In this document: piece after piece, positions 33,130-44,062 of the stretch
Layout: each line of letters opens with the position of its first letter
Position numbering within the stretch: position 1 is the first letter of the stretch
Assembly (NCBI GenBank): GCA_947683625.1
Contig: CANTUR010000070.1
Location: 1,674,001 to 1,738,000, forward strand
Direction: 5' to 3'
From: Mallotus nudiflorus
Taxonomy: Eukaryota; Streptophyta; Magnoliopsida; Malpighiales; Euphorbiaceae
DNA: 64,000 nucleotides
Made by a program: the position numbers and the translations under genes
Notes under the pieces: model-generated
The model's database searches: none
The model's input: only the letters and a program-made list of their open reading frames with translations
Told to the model about the DNA's origin: nothing

Positions 33130-34395
33130 ATGAAATTCATGAGCTATTTTAATTTAGCTCGAGACTTATTTCATGAACTGCCGGAGCAGGTGACACGTCT
33201 GATTTGGGCCTTTATGTTCAAGCATTTCATTGTTGCACTTTTGACTACTCGAGGCCAGTCTGACCGTTACTCTCTATTTTCTTTGATCGAGCGATGGATG
33301 GATACTACCCACACATTTCATACTCATGTGGGTGAGCTGACCATTTCACCTATGAGCTTCTCTACTATCACCAGGATTGCCTTTGGAGGGACCCCAGTTC
33401 CGTTTGACATTAGCTACTGCAATCTTCCTGAGCATGCATGGAGTCAGTATGTCCGAGATTTGATCGGGTTCACTTCAACATGGAAGAGTCGGAAGAATGT
33501 TCTTCTCTCATCATTAGTTGAGGGATTCAAACGCCTTCCTACCACCACTCCTCGTTAGATTACCCATAAGGCGAGGTGTTTCCTTTTGATACTGTTAGGT
33601 ATGACCCTTTTTCATGAGGTCAAAATTGCTCTGCTCGGTCCTCTTTGTGACTTAGATTGAGTTGTCACACTTTACTAGGGATCTATTGCACTCGCTTACC
33701 TTTACTAGAGGTGTTGTTACAATGTGTGGCTTTTAGCATGTCTTCCATGTATGTAATCTTTTCTCTACTTGTCACCATCCTACTTTTTATATGACTTGTT
33801 AATTTATTTATTTTTCTCTTTCAGATCTGGAGTATAAAGATTGGGTTGATAAGGGGCTTTATTGCTATTAGCTTTAATAAAGCCTTCCTCTGATGATAAG
33901 ATAGGGTTCTTCCTGCCTTGCTTACAACAAGAACACTTTGTAAACATATCATGACCAACTAAACACCATTGAATGGCACCTGGTAAGGAAAATAAAATTA
34001 TTAGTATCTTGTAATTTAATGTGAGTTAAACTTAATTGACCTAAATTGCAGATAAACTCTAATTGGTTGGAAGGTGCTGATGACATCCAGCGATATGATT
34101 TCATGGCCACTACTATAAGCCTTGAGCCTATAAGGGTTATGCTCTCAGGATATGGCTGTTTAATGTGGTATTTAGGGGAGCGAGTGTATCGCTGGTCTTC
34201 TAGGCCTTCTTGACATCGCATTTCATCTGATATCCCTTCCTCTATGCTCCACAGCTCACATTTGATAAGTTCAAAGTTGAGAGATGCACTACAGGGATAC
34301 ACTGCCTTAGATTTTCTTGAGCATTCTTGACATTATTAGCAGTTCATTCGTGAGAGCCTCTTAGAGCATATTCCCATTGACGATGATGAGGTAAT
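33130..34395 (+). pseudogene. Antisense ORF 1 of Tat element: plant mobile domain protein
   Basis: Runs opposite to the element's pol genes. The frame 33130-33558 encodes 142 residues with FKHFIVALLTTRG, SLIERWMDTTHTFH, GELTISPMSFSTITRIAFGG and ARSQ-like WSQYVRDLIG, the pattern of the plant mobile domain (PMD; aminotransferase-like, MAIN-like family). The family continues past a stop at 33556 through FHEVKIALLGPLCDLD and a possible intron (GTATGTAATC at about 33750 to TTTCAG at 33825), then a second exon-like block at 34045-34330 (YDFMATTIS, RVYRWSS). Stops make this copy non-functional. Such antisense PMD ORFs are known in Tat-lineage elements; their role is unknown. PMD domains also occur in host silencing-related proteins. 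Confidence 0.7.
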
Positions 34396-35284
34396 TCCTT
34401 ATTATTTTAGCTTCTTTCTTTGGAACCTATGAATCACTTATTCTTTTTACAGTTTAAAGAGGTTCACTCTCATACTGATTAGGTGATAGAGGACAAGACT
34501 GAGGTTGCTCTAGAGATTGAGGTTGTTCTCGATATTGAGAGGCCAAAGCCCATACCTAGCCCTACACATCATACTCAGCATGTTGGGACTAGTCACGATG
34601 GTGCTTTTATGAGCGTTACCCCTGGTGATATCTCTCTTATTGATAGGTCCATGTTCTACTGGGCTCTTACTGTTCAGACTCCAGTTGATCAGCAGATGCA
34701 TTTTAGTGATACTTAGTTTTCTATCTTTTCTCTAACAGATGTTTCTCATGTGAGTCCTTCTGACTTATTCCATGCATGATCTATACACTTGACACTAATT
34801 TTAGTAAATTTATAAAATAGGTTCCTCGGACACAGGTGGAGTACTTGCATGGACTCACCTCATCTCCAAGGTTATTCACTATGCAGGTCATAGATAGTTG
34901 GAGGGTAAGTATATGTACAATAAAGATGTAAATGTAGGCATGCTATGTATGAAATGCACATGATGTGTTTCCTATATGTACAGAGCTACTCGAGCGATTT
35001 GGAACGCGAGATCGAGATGCTTCATCGATAGGTTGCAGGTTCAGGCATTGATCCTCATAGTACTAGGATTTCATTTGTCAGACCTCCAGACACCTTTCAT
35101 CAAGATGATCATACTAGAGGATGGAGCCCATAGCCAAATTCTAGAGCTCGGGATGATTAATTTAGGCTATTAGACTTTTCTGTCATACTATTGTGTTCTA
35201 AATTATGTACTGTTTGTATACATTGTTTTAAACTTATCTCAGACTTAGATACGTGGACTTAAGTAGAGTAAAGATTTTTTTTTT
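34396..35284 (+). pseudogene. Downstream part of antisense ORF 1, poorly preserved
   Basis: Short plus-strand frames (34483-34716 and pieces at 34820-34910 and 34980-35170) with acidic and P/H-rich composition and splice-like borders (for example TTTTTACAG at about 34445-34453 and GGTAAGTATATG at 34904). They follow ORF 1 in the same direction and could be its C-terminal exons. No family can be recognised in these short pieces. Confidence 0.4.
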
Positions 35285-35400
35285 ACCGTAACTTTTGCCT
35301 AAGCCGTCCTCTCGGGTTTTCGACTCAACAGGCTTACCCTAATTTTTTCCTAAGCCGCCCTTTTGGGTTTTAAACTTAGCGGGCTTTCATTTTATTTTAT
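35285..35400. repeat. Hairpin-forming tandem repeat, about 55 bp units (block 1)
   Basis: Two units of the form ACTTTTGCCTAAGCCGYCC-TYTYGGGTTTT-(C/A)AAC(T)TAGCGGGCTT. CCTAAG pairs with CTTAG, and GCC(C) with GGGC, so each unit can fold. Related units recur at 36180-36355. Confidence 0.6.
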
Positions 35401-35469
35401 TTATTTCTGTATATTCTAGATCTAGTTATAAGAGAAGCTAAACTTGCTTGCTGTTCCTGCTAACTCTTT

Positions 35470-35930
35470 ATCTTATCATCTTCATCAACTACAATCTCCC
35501 CCTTTAAAGGTGAAGGACGTGCATACTATAGACCAATGGGTAAACTAGTTACAAGGCATTACAGATGTTGAGATTACATGGATCTGCCCCTGGTGGAAGC
35601 TAAAGTTTATGACCCTTGACCTCTATGATCACTGTGTTCCCATCCCAAGGCTGCATTTCTCTACTTTCTTTTCTCCTTCCTGCCTTTATCGTCAGTATAG
35701 CTGCCCACAATTCATAGTTACCGTTCTAACTAACTTTGAAGGCTTTCCCCTTAGACAAGATTTTTTGGACAAGGTCAAGAAGTTATGGCCTCATAGGATT
35801 TTTTAGCAGAATATACACTCGCATGTTAATGGAGCTACTTATGATAATTATAGGACCTAGGTTGCGGTGCAAGTTATGAAGCCACCAGGATTCTCTAGAT
35901 ACAAGAGGACTTAAACTTTGCATGATGAGT
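35470..35930 (+). pseudogene. Antisense ORF 2 of Tat element: plant mobile domain fragment
   Basis: Plus-strand remnant reading GITDVEITWICPWWKLK, then MTLDLYDHCVPIPRLHF and LYRQYSCPQF (35609-35806), then NYRT-VAVQVMKP. W-x-C-P-WW and the VPIPGL-type motif are recognisable from plant-mobile-domain proteins of Tat antisense ORFs. It has stops at about 35550, 35804 and 35860. It sits between two blocks of the same hairpin repeat (35285-35400 and 36180-36355). Confidence 0.6.
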
Positions 35931-36384
35931 CATAAAAGAAGAAACACAAACATCAATCGGAATTAAAAAACTTATTTTAAGCTTTTATGTTTTGTTTTCC
36001 TTTCTAGTACTTTGCATTTTAAATAAGATAGAACATGCAATGCTAAAACAAAAATTCAATTTCAATATGATTCATTAATTAGGGCCAAAATGAGTACATT
36101 TATTACATCACATGATATTATTCCTATTATCAGCTAGTCCTTTTGAATTTTCTAACTGAATATTTTTCTCTCACTAATTTTTTTGCCCTAATTTTTGCCT
36201 AACTAGCCCTTTGCTAGTTCTCTAGCTAGCAGGACCATTTCTCTTAGTTTTGTTCCCTAATTTTTGCCTGCCAACCCTTTATAGGTTTTTCGAATAGCGG
36301 GAATGTCCTAACTTTTGCCTGACTAGCCTTTTCAGGTTTTCTAATCAACAGAATTTATTTTCTTTATACTACTTTTATTTCATT
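35931..36384. repeat. Spacer with hairpin repeat, block 2
   Basis: The AT-rich spacer ends in three units (36186, 36253, 36306) of the CCTAATTTTTGCCTGACTAGCC-type repeat, each with a complementary half (for example CTAGCCCTTTGCTAG then TTCTCTAGCTAGCAGG). They are the same family as the units at 35285-35400. The stretch separates convergent pol (minus) and antisense ORF (plus) transcription. Confidence 0.6.
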
Positions 36385-37656
36385 TTTTACATGTGGTATT
36401 TCTTAAAGCGATCCAAGTTAACAGGCTCCATGAATTCATTCCCTTCCAAATTTGATATCTTTGCAGTTCCTTTAGGTAAAACCAATTTGACTAAATACGA
36501 CCCTTCCCAGTTTGGTCCGAACTTTCCTCTCGGATCAAATACCATTGCTCTGGACTATTTTAACACTATGTCCCTAGCTTTTATCTTTCCAAGCTTAACC
36601 TTCTTGTTGAATGATCTTGTTGTCCTCTTCTGATATATCTGAGTATAAAACAAAGCATCCATCCTTTTCTCATATAAAGATACAAGGTGATCATATCTCT
36701 TTTGTGCCCATTCACTCTCAGGAGTTTTAGCTTCCATGACAAATCTCAAGGATTTGATCTCTGTTTCTATAGGCAAGACTGCTTCACAACCATACACTAA
36801 GGAGAATGAAGTTTGGCTCGTGGTAGTTCTAGTTGTAGTCCTTTATCCCTACAAAGCAAATGGGAGAAATTTAGACCCAATCTTTATAAGTCTTGACAAT
36901 TTTAGAGAGGATTTTCTTGAAATTTTTGTTAGCTACTACTATCGCTCCATTAGTTTGAGGATGATACGGGGAAGACTTATGATGTTCAATCCTATACTTC
37001 TATAATAATTCTGCTTGAAATTGGACACCATTATCTATCACAGTGTGATATGGAACCCTATACATGCAGATAAGGCTTTTCTCAATGAACCATGCAATCT
37101 GTTTTTCTTTCATAGCATTAAAGGATTTAGCTTCTACCCATCTAGAGAAGTAATCTATTGCCACAACTATGTACTTATGCCCATTTGATGTTTTTGGCCT
37201 TATTTCTCCTATGATATCAATTCTTTAAGTTGCAAAAGGCCAAGGTGATGATAAATTATTCAGTATTTTAGGAGGAACATGGTTAAGATTTCCATAGATC
37301 TGGCACTGGTGACATTGCCTCACTATTATGATACAATCCTTTTCCATACTCATCCAATAATACCCTTGCCTGAGTATCTTCTTAGCTAGGGTTATCCCAT
37401 TCATGCGAGAACCACAAGCTCTGGCATGAATCTCTTTCATCACTTCTTCAGCTTCATCTTTCTTGAGACATCTAAGCTGCATTCCATTTAGCATTCTCTT
37501 GTATAATACGCCATCATGACTTGCGTAGTTATGTGAAAGAACATGAAGAGCATATCTCTCTTTTGAAGTTACTTTATCTAGATACTTTCCTTCTTTGATG
37601 AACCTCTGAATATCATAAAACCACAGTTTCTCTTCAGGCCTTATTTGAACACTCAT
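36385..37656 (-). pseudogene. Tat integrase (catalytic Glu lost)
   Basis: The N-terminal zinc domain is intact in 37225-37656: H-x-H region (EIHARACGSRMNG) and CHQCQIYG. The core follows with IIGEIRPKTSNGHKYI, VAIDYFSRWVEAKSF and IDNGVQFQ. At the third catalytic position the family reads NGAVEAANKN; here it reads NGAIVVANKN, with GTA (Val) at 36937-36939 instead of Glu, so strand transfer should be abolished. The C-terminal part 36555-36797 has YGCEAVLPIETEIKSLRF and ends near FMEPVNLDRFKKYH. In-frame stops near 37000 and 36850 add to the damage. Confidence 0.82.
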
Positions 37657-38040
37657 AATCTACTCTCCTCCATAACACTTAGCACTTGATTTCATGATCA
37701 TCAAAGGCTTAATAGTTGACACAGTCACATTATCCCATATCGAAGAGAGTGTTGCCAATGCATCTACTATCTGATTATTGTCTCTTGACAAATGGATAAA
37801 GAGGCATTTATTGAAGTTCTTTGCTAAAGCTTTCAAATAGTAGATATAGGGTTTCAATTTTTCCTCTTTCACTTCCCATTCCTCATTAGCTTGGCTAACA
37901 ACCAACTTTGAATCCTTATAAACCAACAATTCCTTTGCCCTAGCTGCTAGAGCTACTTTAATCCCGTAGATGCATGCTTTATACTCGACCATATTAATTT
38001 TCACCTTGAAATCTAATTTCATAGCCATCGATATGGTTTC
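37657..38040 (-). pseudogene. Second (archaeal-type) RNase H of Tat pol
   Basis: The frame 37660-38028 reads VEYKACIYGIKVALAARAKE, VYKDSKLVVSQANEEWEVK and HLSRDNNQIVDALATLSS. This pattern (E-A-x-x-x-G-L, D-S-x-L-V, R-x-x-N-x-x-A-D-A-L-A) is the extra RNase H domain of Tat-lineage elements, between the usual RNase H and integrase. The acidic residues are largely readable. The first aspartate region upstream (about 38040-38120) is frameshifted. Confidence 0.78.
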
Positions 38041-38600
38041 TCCTTTTAGTGTAACAAGAATTATTCCTAATCTAACTCCTTTGTTATTTACAGCCCCATC
38101 GAAGTAAAGCTTCCACTCCTAATGCTCTATGACTATCAGGTTCTCATCCGGAAACTCTAAGTTCTACTTTTCATCACCTTCGACCACATTCTGAGCTAGG
38201 AATTCTGCTACTGCCCTTCCCTTAATGACTTTTATGGTGATGTATTCTATATCAAACTCAAACAAAAGTACTAACCATCGAGACATTCTTCTAGTCAAAG
38301 CAGGCACCTGAAATAAGTACCTTAAGGGATCTATCTTTGAAATAGCTTAAACCCTATAGGACTGAAAGTAATGCCTCAATTTTCTTGTTTCCCAAATCAT
38401 GATTAAACATGTCTTCTCAACCAAGTCATACTTTTCCTCATATGGTAGGAACTTCTTACTGAGATAATACACTACATGCTCTATCCCCTCTAGTCCTTTT
38501 TGTACTAACATTGCCCCTATTGCATTTTCCTCCAAGGCCATGTATAAGATCAATGGCTTACCTTGCCTCAGTGGCTTTAGTATAGGTGGATTGGCGAGAT
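38041..38600 (-). pseudogene. First RNase H of Tat pol
   Basis: The frame 38347-38553 gives LYMALEENAIGAMLVQK, HVVYYLSKKFLPYEEKYDLVEK and RKLRHYFQSYRV, the ordinary gypsy RNase H. It is interrupted after the YFQSYRV motif by a stop at 38347-38349. The rest (about 38050-38345) continues in broken frames (RMSRWLVLLFEFDIEYIT-like). Confidence 0.72.
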
Positions 38601-39800
38601 ATTCTTTAATCGTGTCAAAGTCCTTCTAATAATCATCACTCCATTTCATAGGCTGGTTTTTTCTCAAGAGTTTGAAGATATGTCACAAATATTAGTAAGC
38701 TTTGTGATAAACCTACTAATATACTATAACCTACCAATAAATCGTCTTACTTCTTTTTTTTCTTCAGTGTCGGCATTTCCTAAATAGCTTTCACTTTAAT
38801 AGGATCCACTTCAATTCCTCAGCTGCTAACTAATGCCCTAATAATTTTCCTGAAGAAACCCCAAAAATGCACTTCTTCGGGTTAAACTTTAGATTGTACC
38901 TCTCAATTCGAGCCAAGAACTTATCCAGAGCTTCAAAGTGTCCCTCTCTTATTTTTTACTTGAACATCATATCATTTACATATACCTCCACTTCCTTATG
39001 CATCATGTCATGGAAAAGATCAGTGGCTGCCCTTTGATATGTTTCACCTGTATTCTTCAACCCAAAAGGTATAACCTTGTAACAATATGTCCCCCATTTT
39101 ATAATGAAAGCTGGCTTGATCTTATCCATAATTGCCATCATTTTCTTATTGTACCCAAAGAACCCATCCATGAAGGAGTACATCGCACTTGATGCCACAC
39201 TATTCATTATTACATCCATGTAAGGTAAAGGGAAGTCATCCTTTGGACATGCTTTGTTTAGATCCCTAAAATCTACACACATGCATACCTTACCATCTTT
39301 CTTGGGTATTGACACTATGTTTGCTAACCATTGAGGATAATCTACTACTTCTAGAAAGTTAGCTTAGGTTTGTTTAGCAATTTCCTTTTTTATCTTTTCA
39401 GTCCACTTTGGTCTTAGCCTACGTAGTTTCTACTTAACAGGTTTAATTTCTCGATAAGTGGGAATGTGATGTTCGACAATTTCCCTATCTAAACTTGGCA
39501 TATCTTTTTAAGTCCAAACAAATACTACCTTTCTTTTTGTTAATATTCTCTCAAAATTTTCCCTCTCTTTAGGAGTTACATCATGTGATATAGAAATGTT
39601 CTTTGGATTATCATTTGTCCCCATGTTAAATGAATCAAATTGAATTGAATTAATGTCAAACATGCTTGAACGATCAAAGTTATAATGCATAGAACTATCA
39701 GGATGCACATCACACAAGTACGTAAAACCAACATTCATATCATTAACTATGGAAAAAATAGAGTTTTTATCCTCAAACAGACCGGACGTTATCACATCAA
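38601..39800 (-). pseudogene. Tat reverse transcriptase (YVND instead of YVDD)
   Basis: An upstream segment at 39508-39795 leads into RT. The frame 38956-39315 holds the core: SIPKKDGKVCMCVDFRDLN, KACPKDDFPLPYMDVIM, FGYNKKMMAI and FGLKNTGETYQRAATDLF. The catalytic motif is YVNDMMFK: the first aspartate of YVDD is asparagine (codon at 38974-38976 on the plus strand). The loss of a metal-binding aspartate and a stop at the end of the motif make RT inactive. Confidence 0.85.
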
Positions 39801-40379
39801 TTTCCTCATAAAAACATTAGTAAAGCTATCATTAATGACAGTAGCTAAATCTTCGGGTGGCTTCTCTTCAGGTGGTAGACATAGCAGCTCTTCGACAACA
39901 ACATTGCCCATCCTCTCAACTGCTAGCTTCATCACTTCCTCTTTATTTTCTTTTACAAAGTTCTCCATAATTTTCTCCTTAAAGATCTCAAATCTAAGAA
40001 CATCTCCTCCAATAACATTGATTGATTCCTTAGCTCCCAAATAATATTTACCTTCCCCTGGCCTAATGAAATTCTCACTTATCGGCCCAATTTTCTTTAA
40101 GAGCTTCCTTTGCTTAGCATTAAACCTCTTCCTTGCTCTTCTGCTTATCAACTTTATTTCTTCAACATAACCCAAACCAGTTATGTTGCCTTGACTTTTA
40201 AACTCTGGGAGACTAAGGCTTCCTTGCTCATTCTTCCCCAGCCCTTGCCCAAGCCGGTAATTCATACTTTGCATCATTTTTGCTACTCTCAAATCAATTT
40301 TAGTTCCATTAAATATCCCAGCAATCTGAAAACCAGGGGGTGCACACATTTGCTTCTGTTTATCCAATATGACTGCCAT
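39792..40379 (-). pseudogene. G-patch domain ORF of Tat element
   Basis: 195-residue frame with MMQSMNYRLGQGLGKNEQG at about residues 35-53 and NITGLGY shortly after, a G-patch: a glycine-rich fold that binds nucleic acid and activates DEAH helicases in host proteins. A basic stretch follows (RRARKRFNAKQRKLLKK). It lies between protease and RT, as described for some Ogre/Tat elements. It is the longest uninterrupted frame in this element. In the intact element it would be part of the polyprotein rather than a separate gene. Confidence 0.75.
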
Positions 40380-41000
40380 AGTGGCATTGGTCCTAGATTT
40401 TTCACAACCTCTCCTTCATGAGGGAATTTTATCTTTTGATGCACAGTTGAGGGTACCCCTCCTAAAGCATAGAACCATGGCCATCCTAACATAAAGCATA
40501 AGTGACTGGAATATCCAGCACAGTAAACTCAATAGTTGATTCCACAAGTCTTATTTTAAAAGCTTGGAATGTCCCCTCCACATTCTTAGTGCTGTCATTA
40601 TAGGCTCTGATTATAAGGTTTTAATATGTTAGGTCATCAGCCTTTAAACCTAAATTAGGTAGGATTTTCAATGAACACACTTTAATAGCAGATCCATCAT
40701 CAACCATAGTAAAAGTGGTTCTCTTTCCCTTCACCTTAGTTGGGATAAACAATGCCTTATTATGGTTTCTCCCTTCCAAAGGCAGGTCGTTATCTAAGAA
40801 TGTTATTAGCCCGTGTTTCTTTTTTGTCACCTTTGCCACCATAGCCTCAGGTGTGGCTGTTGTTTCAATGTTCATGTTTGAAAGAGCTTTGACAAGAGCT
40901 CTTCTATGACTACCTAAATGCATCAGTAATTCCCAAATGCTGACATTTGCCTTAGCCTTCTTCAGTTGTTCCAGAATCGGGTCTTTTTTTTTATTCTTCC
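40380..41000 (-). pseudogene. Tat aspartic protease
   Basis: The frame 40621-40923 has RRALVKALSNMNIE, DNDLPLEGRNHNKALFI, and the active site TMVDDGSAIKVCSLKILPNLG. In this lineage the active site reads V-D-D-G-S-A; it is preserved. The domain continues through broken frames to about 40400 (AYNDSTKNVEGTF and FTVLDIPVTYALC-like). It would process the element polyprotein. Confidence 0.8.
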
Positions 41001-43095
41001 TCTACTTTTGTATCTTCCATTTCTTCTCTTTCTGTAACTCTCTTAGTTTTCTTTTCAGCTGCTTTGTAGTTCTTTTCGTGCCTAGTGATATGATTCACCT
41101 TAAGATCATCACTCTACACATCAAGACCACTCGACTTTTATTCATTAAAGTCATACCAAATGTCAACAATTCCAATGATTCGATCTCTTTTCCCATCTTT
41201 CCAAACTTCCATTATGCATGTTTCTTTCCCTTTCAACTCTTCCATATTGAGCTTGCCTAAGTGTTGGTTTAGTAGATCTTTAACTCCTTCTTAATACTAT
41301 TTAGGAGCTAAAGGTTCATCTTCAAACTCATCACCCCATCCTGTAGGCATAATTTCTTCGATGGGTATATCAGCTAAAGTGGCTTAGAGTAAAATACTCT
41401 GTAATCAAACTTGCCCGAAGGTTGTCCTAACAGATCTTCAAATCCTCTGGGTGGCTGCTCGAGAGTTTTAGGTTCTTTCTCTTCTTTCATTGTCTTATCA
41501 TCAAACTCATCACCCCAACCTGAGGGCTCGACTGATTCAATGGGGATATCAACATAGGGTGGTTTTGAGTAAAACACTTTATAATCAAACTTGCTTGAGG
41601 GCTGGCCCAGTAAATCCTCCACTCCTCTCTATGGCTGTCCAAAGGATTCTCCATTGGCTATAGGGTTTAGGTTTTTAAAGGAGTTTAAAACTTCTTCTTC
41701 GCTAACCCATAAATTGATCATCATGGTGGCTGGTGGTGGAAAATTTCGATAGTCTAGGAAAGGGTTATTTCTGGTGTTTGGGTTAGAGTTGGACTTTTTA
41801 AGGTTTGTGATTTTTTAGAATCTATTAATTTTTGGATCTCATGTTTTAGGCATACATAGTTGAATGTGGAATGGCCATCAGCTTGGTAGAATTTGCAGTA
41901 ACTGTTAAGGTTAAAATCAGGGACATTTAGGTTTGATGGCTTAGAAAAGGTTAAGGGTTAAATTAGGTCTTTTTGGATTAATCGTTCTAGGACTTTGGAG
42001 ATTGGTTGGTTAAAGTTGGAGAATCTTTGAGGTTGCTGAACTATGCACACCTCCACAACTCAGCTAGTACTTCCTTATTGTGTGCCCCCAGTTGGGTAAT
42101 TTCAGGTTTTGGTGCTTCTAGCATTTTTCTTTTTCTCACTCTCAATCTCTTCGACATGCAAACCATCATCATATAAGTTTATGAATGTTTTAGGGTTCAT
42201 CATCTGCAATCTCTCAACCAGATTAAGTGATACATTATAGACTATCACCCTAACCTGATCCTTCTCAGCTAACTTATTCTTCATCAGTCCTGCCTTGTTC
42301 ATGAACCTGGTAAAGAAATCAGAGAAGGATTTGTTGGGTTTTTGCTTTGTCAGTTCTAAGTCTCTGATAGACACTTCTAGTTCATATTGTTTTAAAAAGG
42401 TAGTACATAATTCCTTCCAATTAGCCCAGACTAATTTTTCCAGTCCATGATACCAGTTTATAGCCATTCCCTTTAGAGATAGCATAAACAGCCTAGCAAC
42501 TACTGCTAATAGTGCCTTAGTAGTGCTCATGATTGCTGTATATTGGCTCAAATGAATCCTTGGATCTCCTCTCCCATCAAATTTTTACAGTTGAGGCATC
42601 TTGAATTTTTCAGGCAGTTTATTTCCCTCCATTTGCAGCATGTCATCAAAGTTGAACAAGTACCCTATTCCTTGTCCTCTAATCAGCTCTTCCATATTGA
42701 ACATTTTCTAATTCAATGCTTGCATCTACTTGGACTTATGATCTTGGACCAATTTAAGCGATTCTCTCTTCGCCTTCTCTACCATGTAGTTCTCGATGTC
42801 CTCAAGTCTCATATCAATAGCAAGTATGTTTCTAGCAATAGGTTGCCCCCAACATTATTAGCAATAGGTGGAGCACCAACAACAGGCAAAGGAGCTACAT
42901 TAATAGGTGGAGCTCCTACAGCAGGTGTTTGTTCAACAACAACAATAGGTGGTTGTTCAACAGCATGTGGTGGTATGATAGCAGGTTGCACTAGTCCAAC
43001 CAGAGCTTGCCTCAATCAGTCTTGCATTATAGCTCTCATGTCATCCATCAAAGCTCCTTTAATGTCCTTTAGGGTCCACATCTCTGGTTTTTCCA
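41001..43095 (-). pseudogene. Tat gag and linker
   Basis: The retrotransposon gag core is at 42102-42551: LSQYTAIMSTTKALL, FMLSLKGMAINWYHGLEK, WKELCTTFLKQYE, then KPNKSFSDFFTRFMNKAG. Upstream at 42565-42590 is KFDGRGDP. The N-terminal part (42809-43090) is Pro/Val-rich with repeated VGAPPI-type units. Downstream at 41870-41910 is a CKFYQADGHST motif like the zinc element of Tat gag. At 41374-41622 two similar blocks of about 160 bp occur (GQPSSKFDYKVFYSKP and GQPSGKFDYRVFYSKP). Several stops. Confidence 0.78.
41360..41640 (-). repeat. Duplicated segment in Tat gag-pro linker
   Basis: Two copies encode EDLLGQPSxKFDYxVFYSKP (about 41577-41622 and 41375-41440), each preceded by GWGDEFDDKTM-like or PTGWGDEFEDEPL-like sequence. 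A small in-frame duplication of unknown role. Confidence 0.6.
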
Positions 43096-44040
43096 TTTAT
43101 GTATGTTCAGTCTAAGTCAGTTCAGCTTCTAGGTAAAGCAGGTTGATAGGACTCTTCTCTAATTCTTGAAGGATCTCTTGAACTATTGTCTTAGAGCTTA
43201 GATCTGCTTTGATTAATCTGCCACCTTTCTGTCCCCAAATATGAGAAGACCTAGATGAATCTATGATGGCTGCAAAACAATGTGTCAGTATGATGTGTGG
43301 AATGCATGGATGTATGCATGATGCATGTGTTTATGCAACAAGTAGCAAGTAATAGGTAGCAAGTATCAGAGAAAGGTACATAATATACATCCTTCCAACC
43401 TTATTACTCCCATACACGTGTTCAATGGCGATTCTCTTTTCTTAAGATTTTGGCCTTGGCCTTTATATCAATAGGGGATATTAAGAGCCAACACACATGC
43501 CAAATCTCTCTTAAAAACAAAAGCATAAAAACAACATTTCTAAATATAAAGGTCTACCCCAATCCTTATTAGCCTAAATGGGCCTCAAAGGTATAGGCCT
43601 AAGCTTTTATAAATAGAAGTACCTCATGGCAGCAAACAAGCAAGCAATTTGGGTAAAAAAGTCCTAGGGGAAGTAACTAAGCCATTATATGTGGTTAGGG
43701 TCCAATGAAAAGTTAAGGTTCCCTTAGCAAGATGCTCTCTATTATGGTCTTGAGTTACAAGGCAAGGTCAGAGGGGCCCAGCATCCTTTGTAAACTCGAG
43801 AGAAGATTACCCCCCTTTAGGACTTGGGTTATAGACTCTAGTCAAATAAGCTCGGTAATCTCTCTTAAACCGAGTTAAGGCTAAAAGTGATGGTTAGCCA
43901 ATTTACAACTCCATAAAGCTAGTGGAATCATGGAATAATAAACTAATGCCATCAATTTAATAGGGAGATGCAGAATGAATGTAAGAATAAAATAATAATC
44001 AATACAATAATTCTAAAGAACACAAATAGAATCAGTATCT
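43096..44040 (-). other. Tat 5' leader
   Basis: Noncoding stretch between PBS and gag, with no frame of note. The ORFs on the opposite strand are shadows. It may hold the packaging signal, but nothing specific can be seen. Confidence 0.5.
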
Positions 44041-44062
44041 CTTATCCCCAGTGGAGTCGCCA
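44041..44062 (-). promoter_or_regulatory. Primer binding site of Tat element
   Basis: The minus strand reads TGGCGACTCCACTGGGGA from 44062 downward, right next to the LTR. This type of PBS (usually assigned to tRNA-Arg) is typical of Ogre/Tat elements. Confidence 0.75.

Noticed and set aside
42543..43115. 190-residue plus-strand ORF
   Set aside because: It is a shadow of the Tat gag reading frame on the minus strand.
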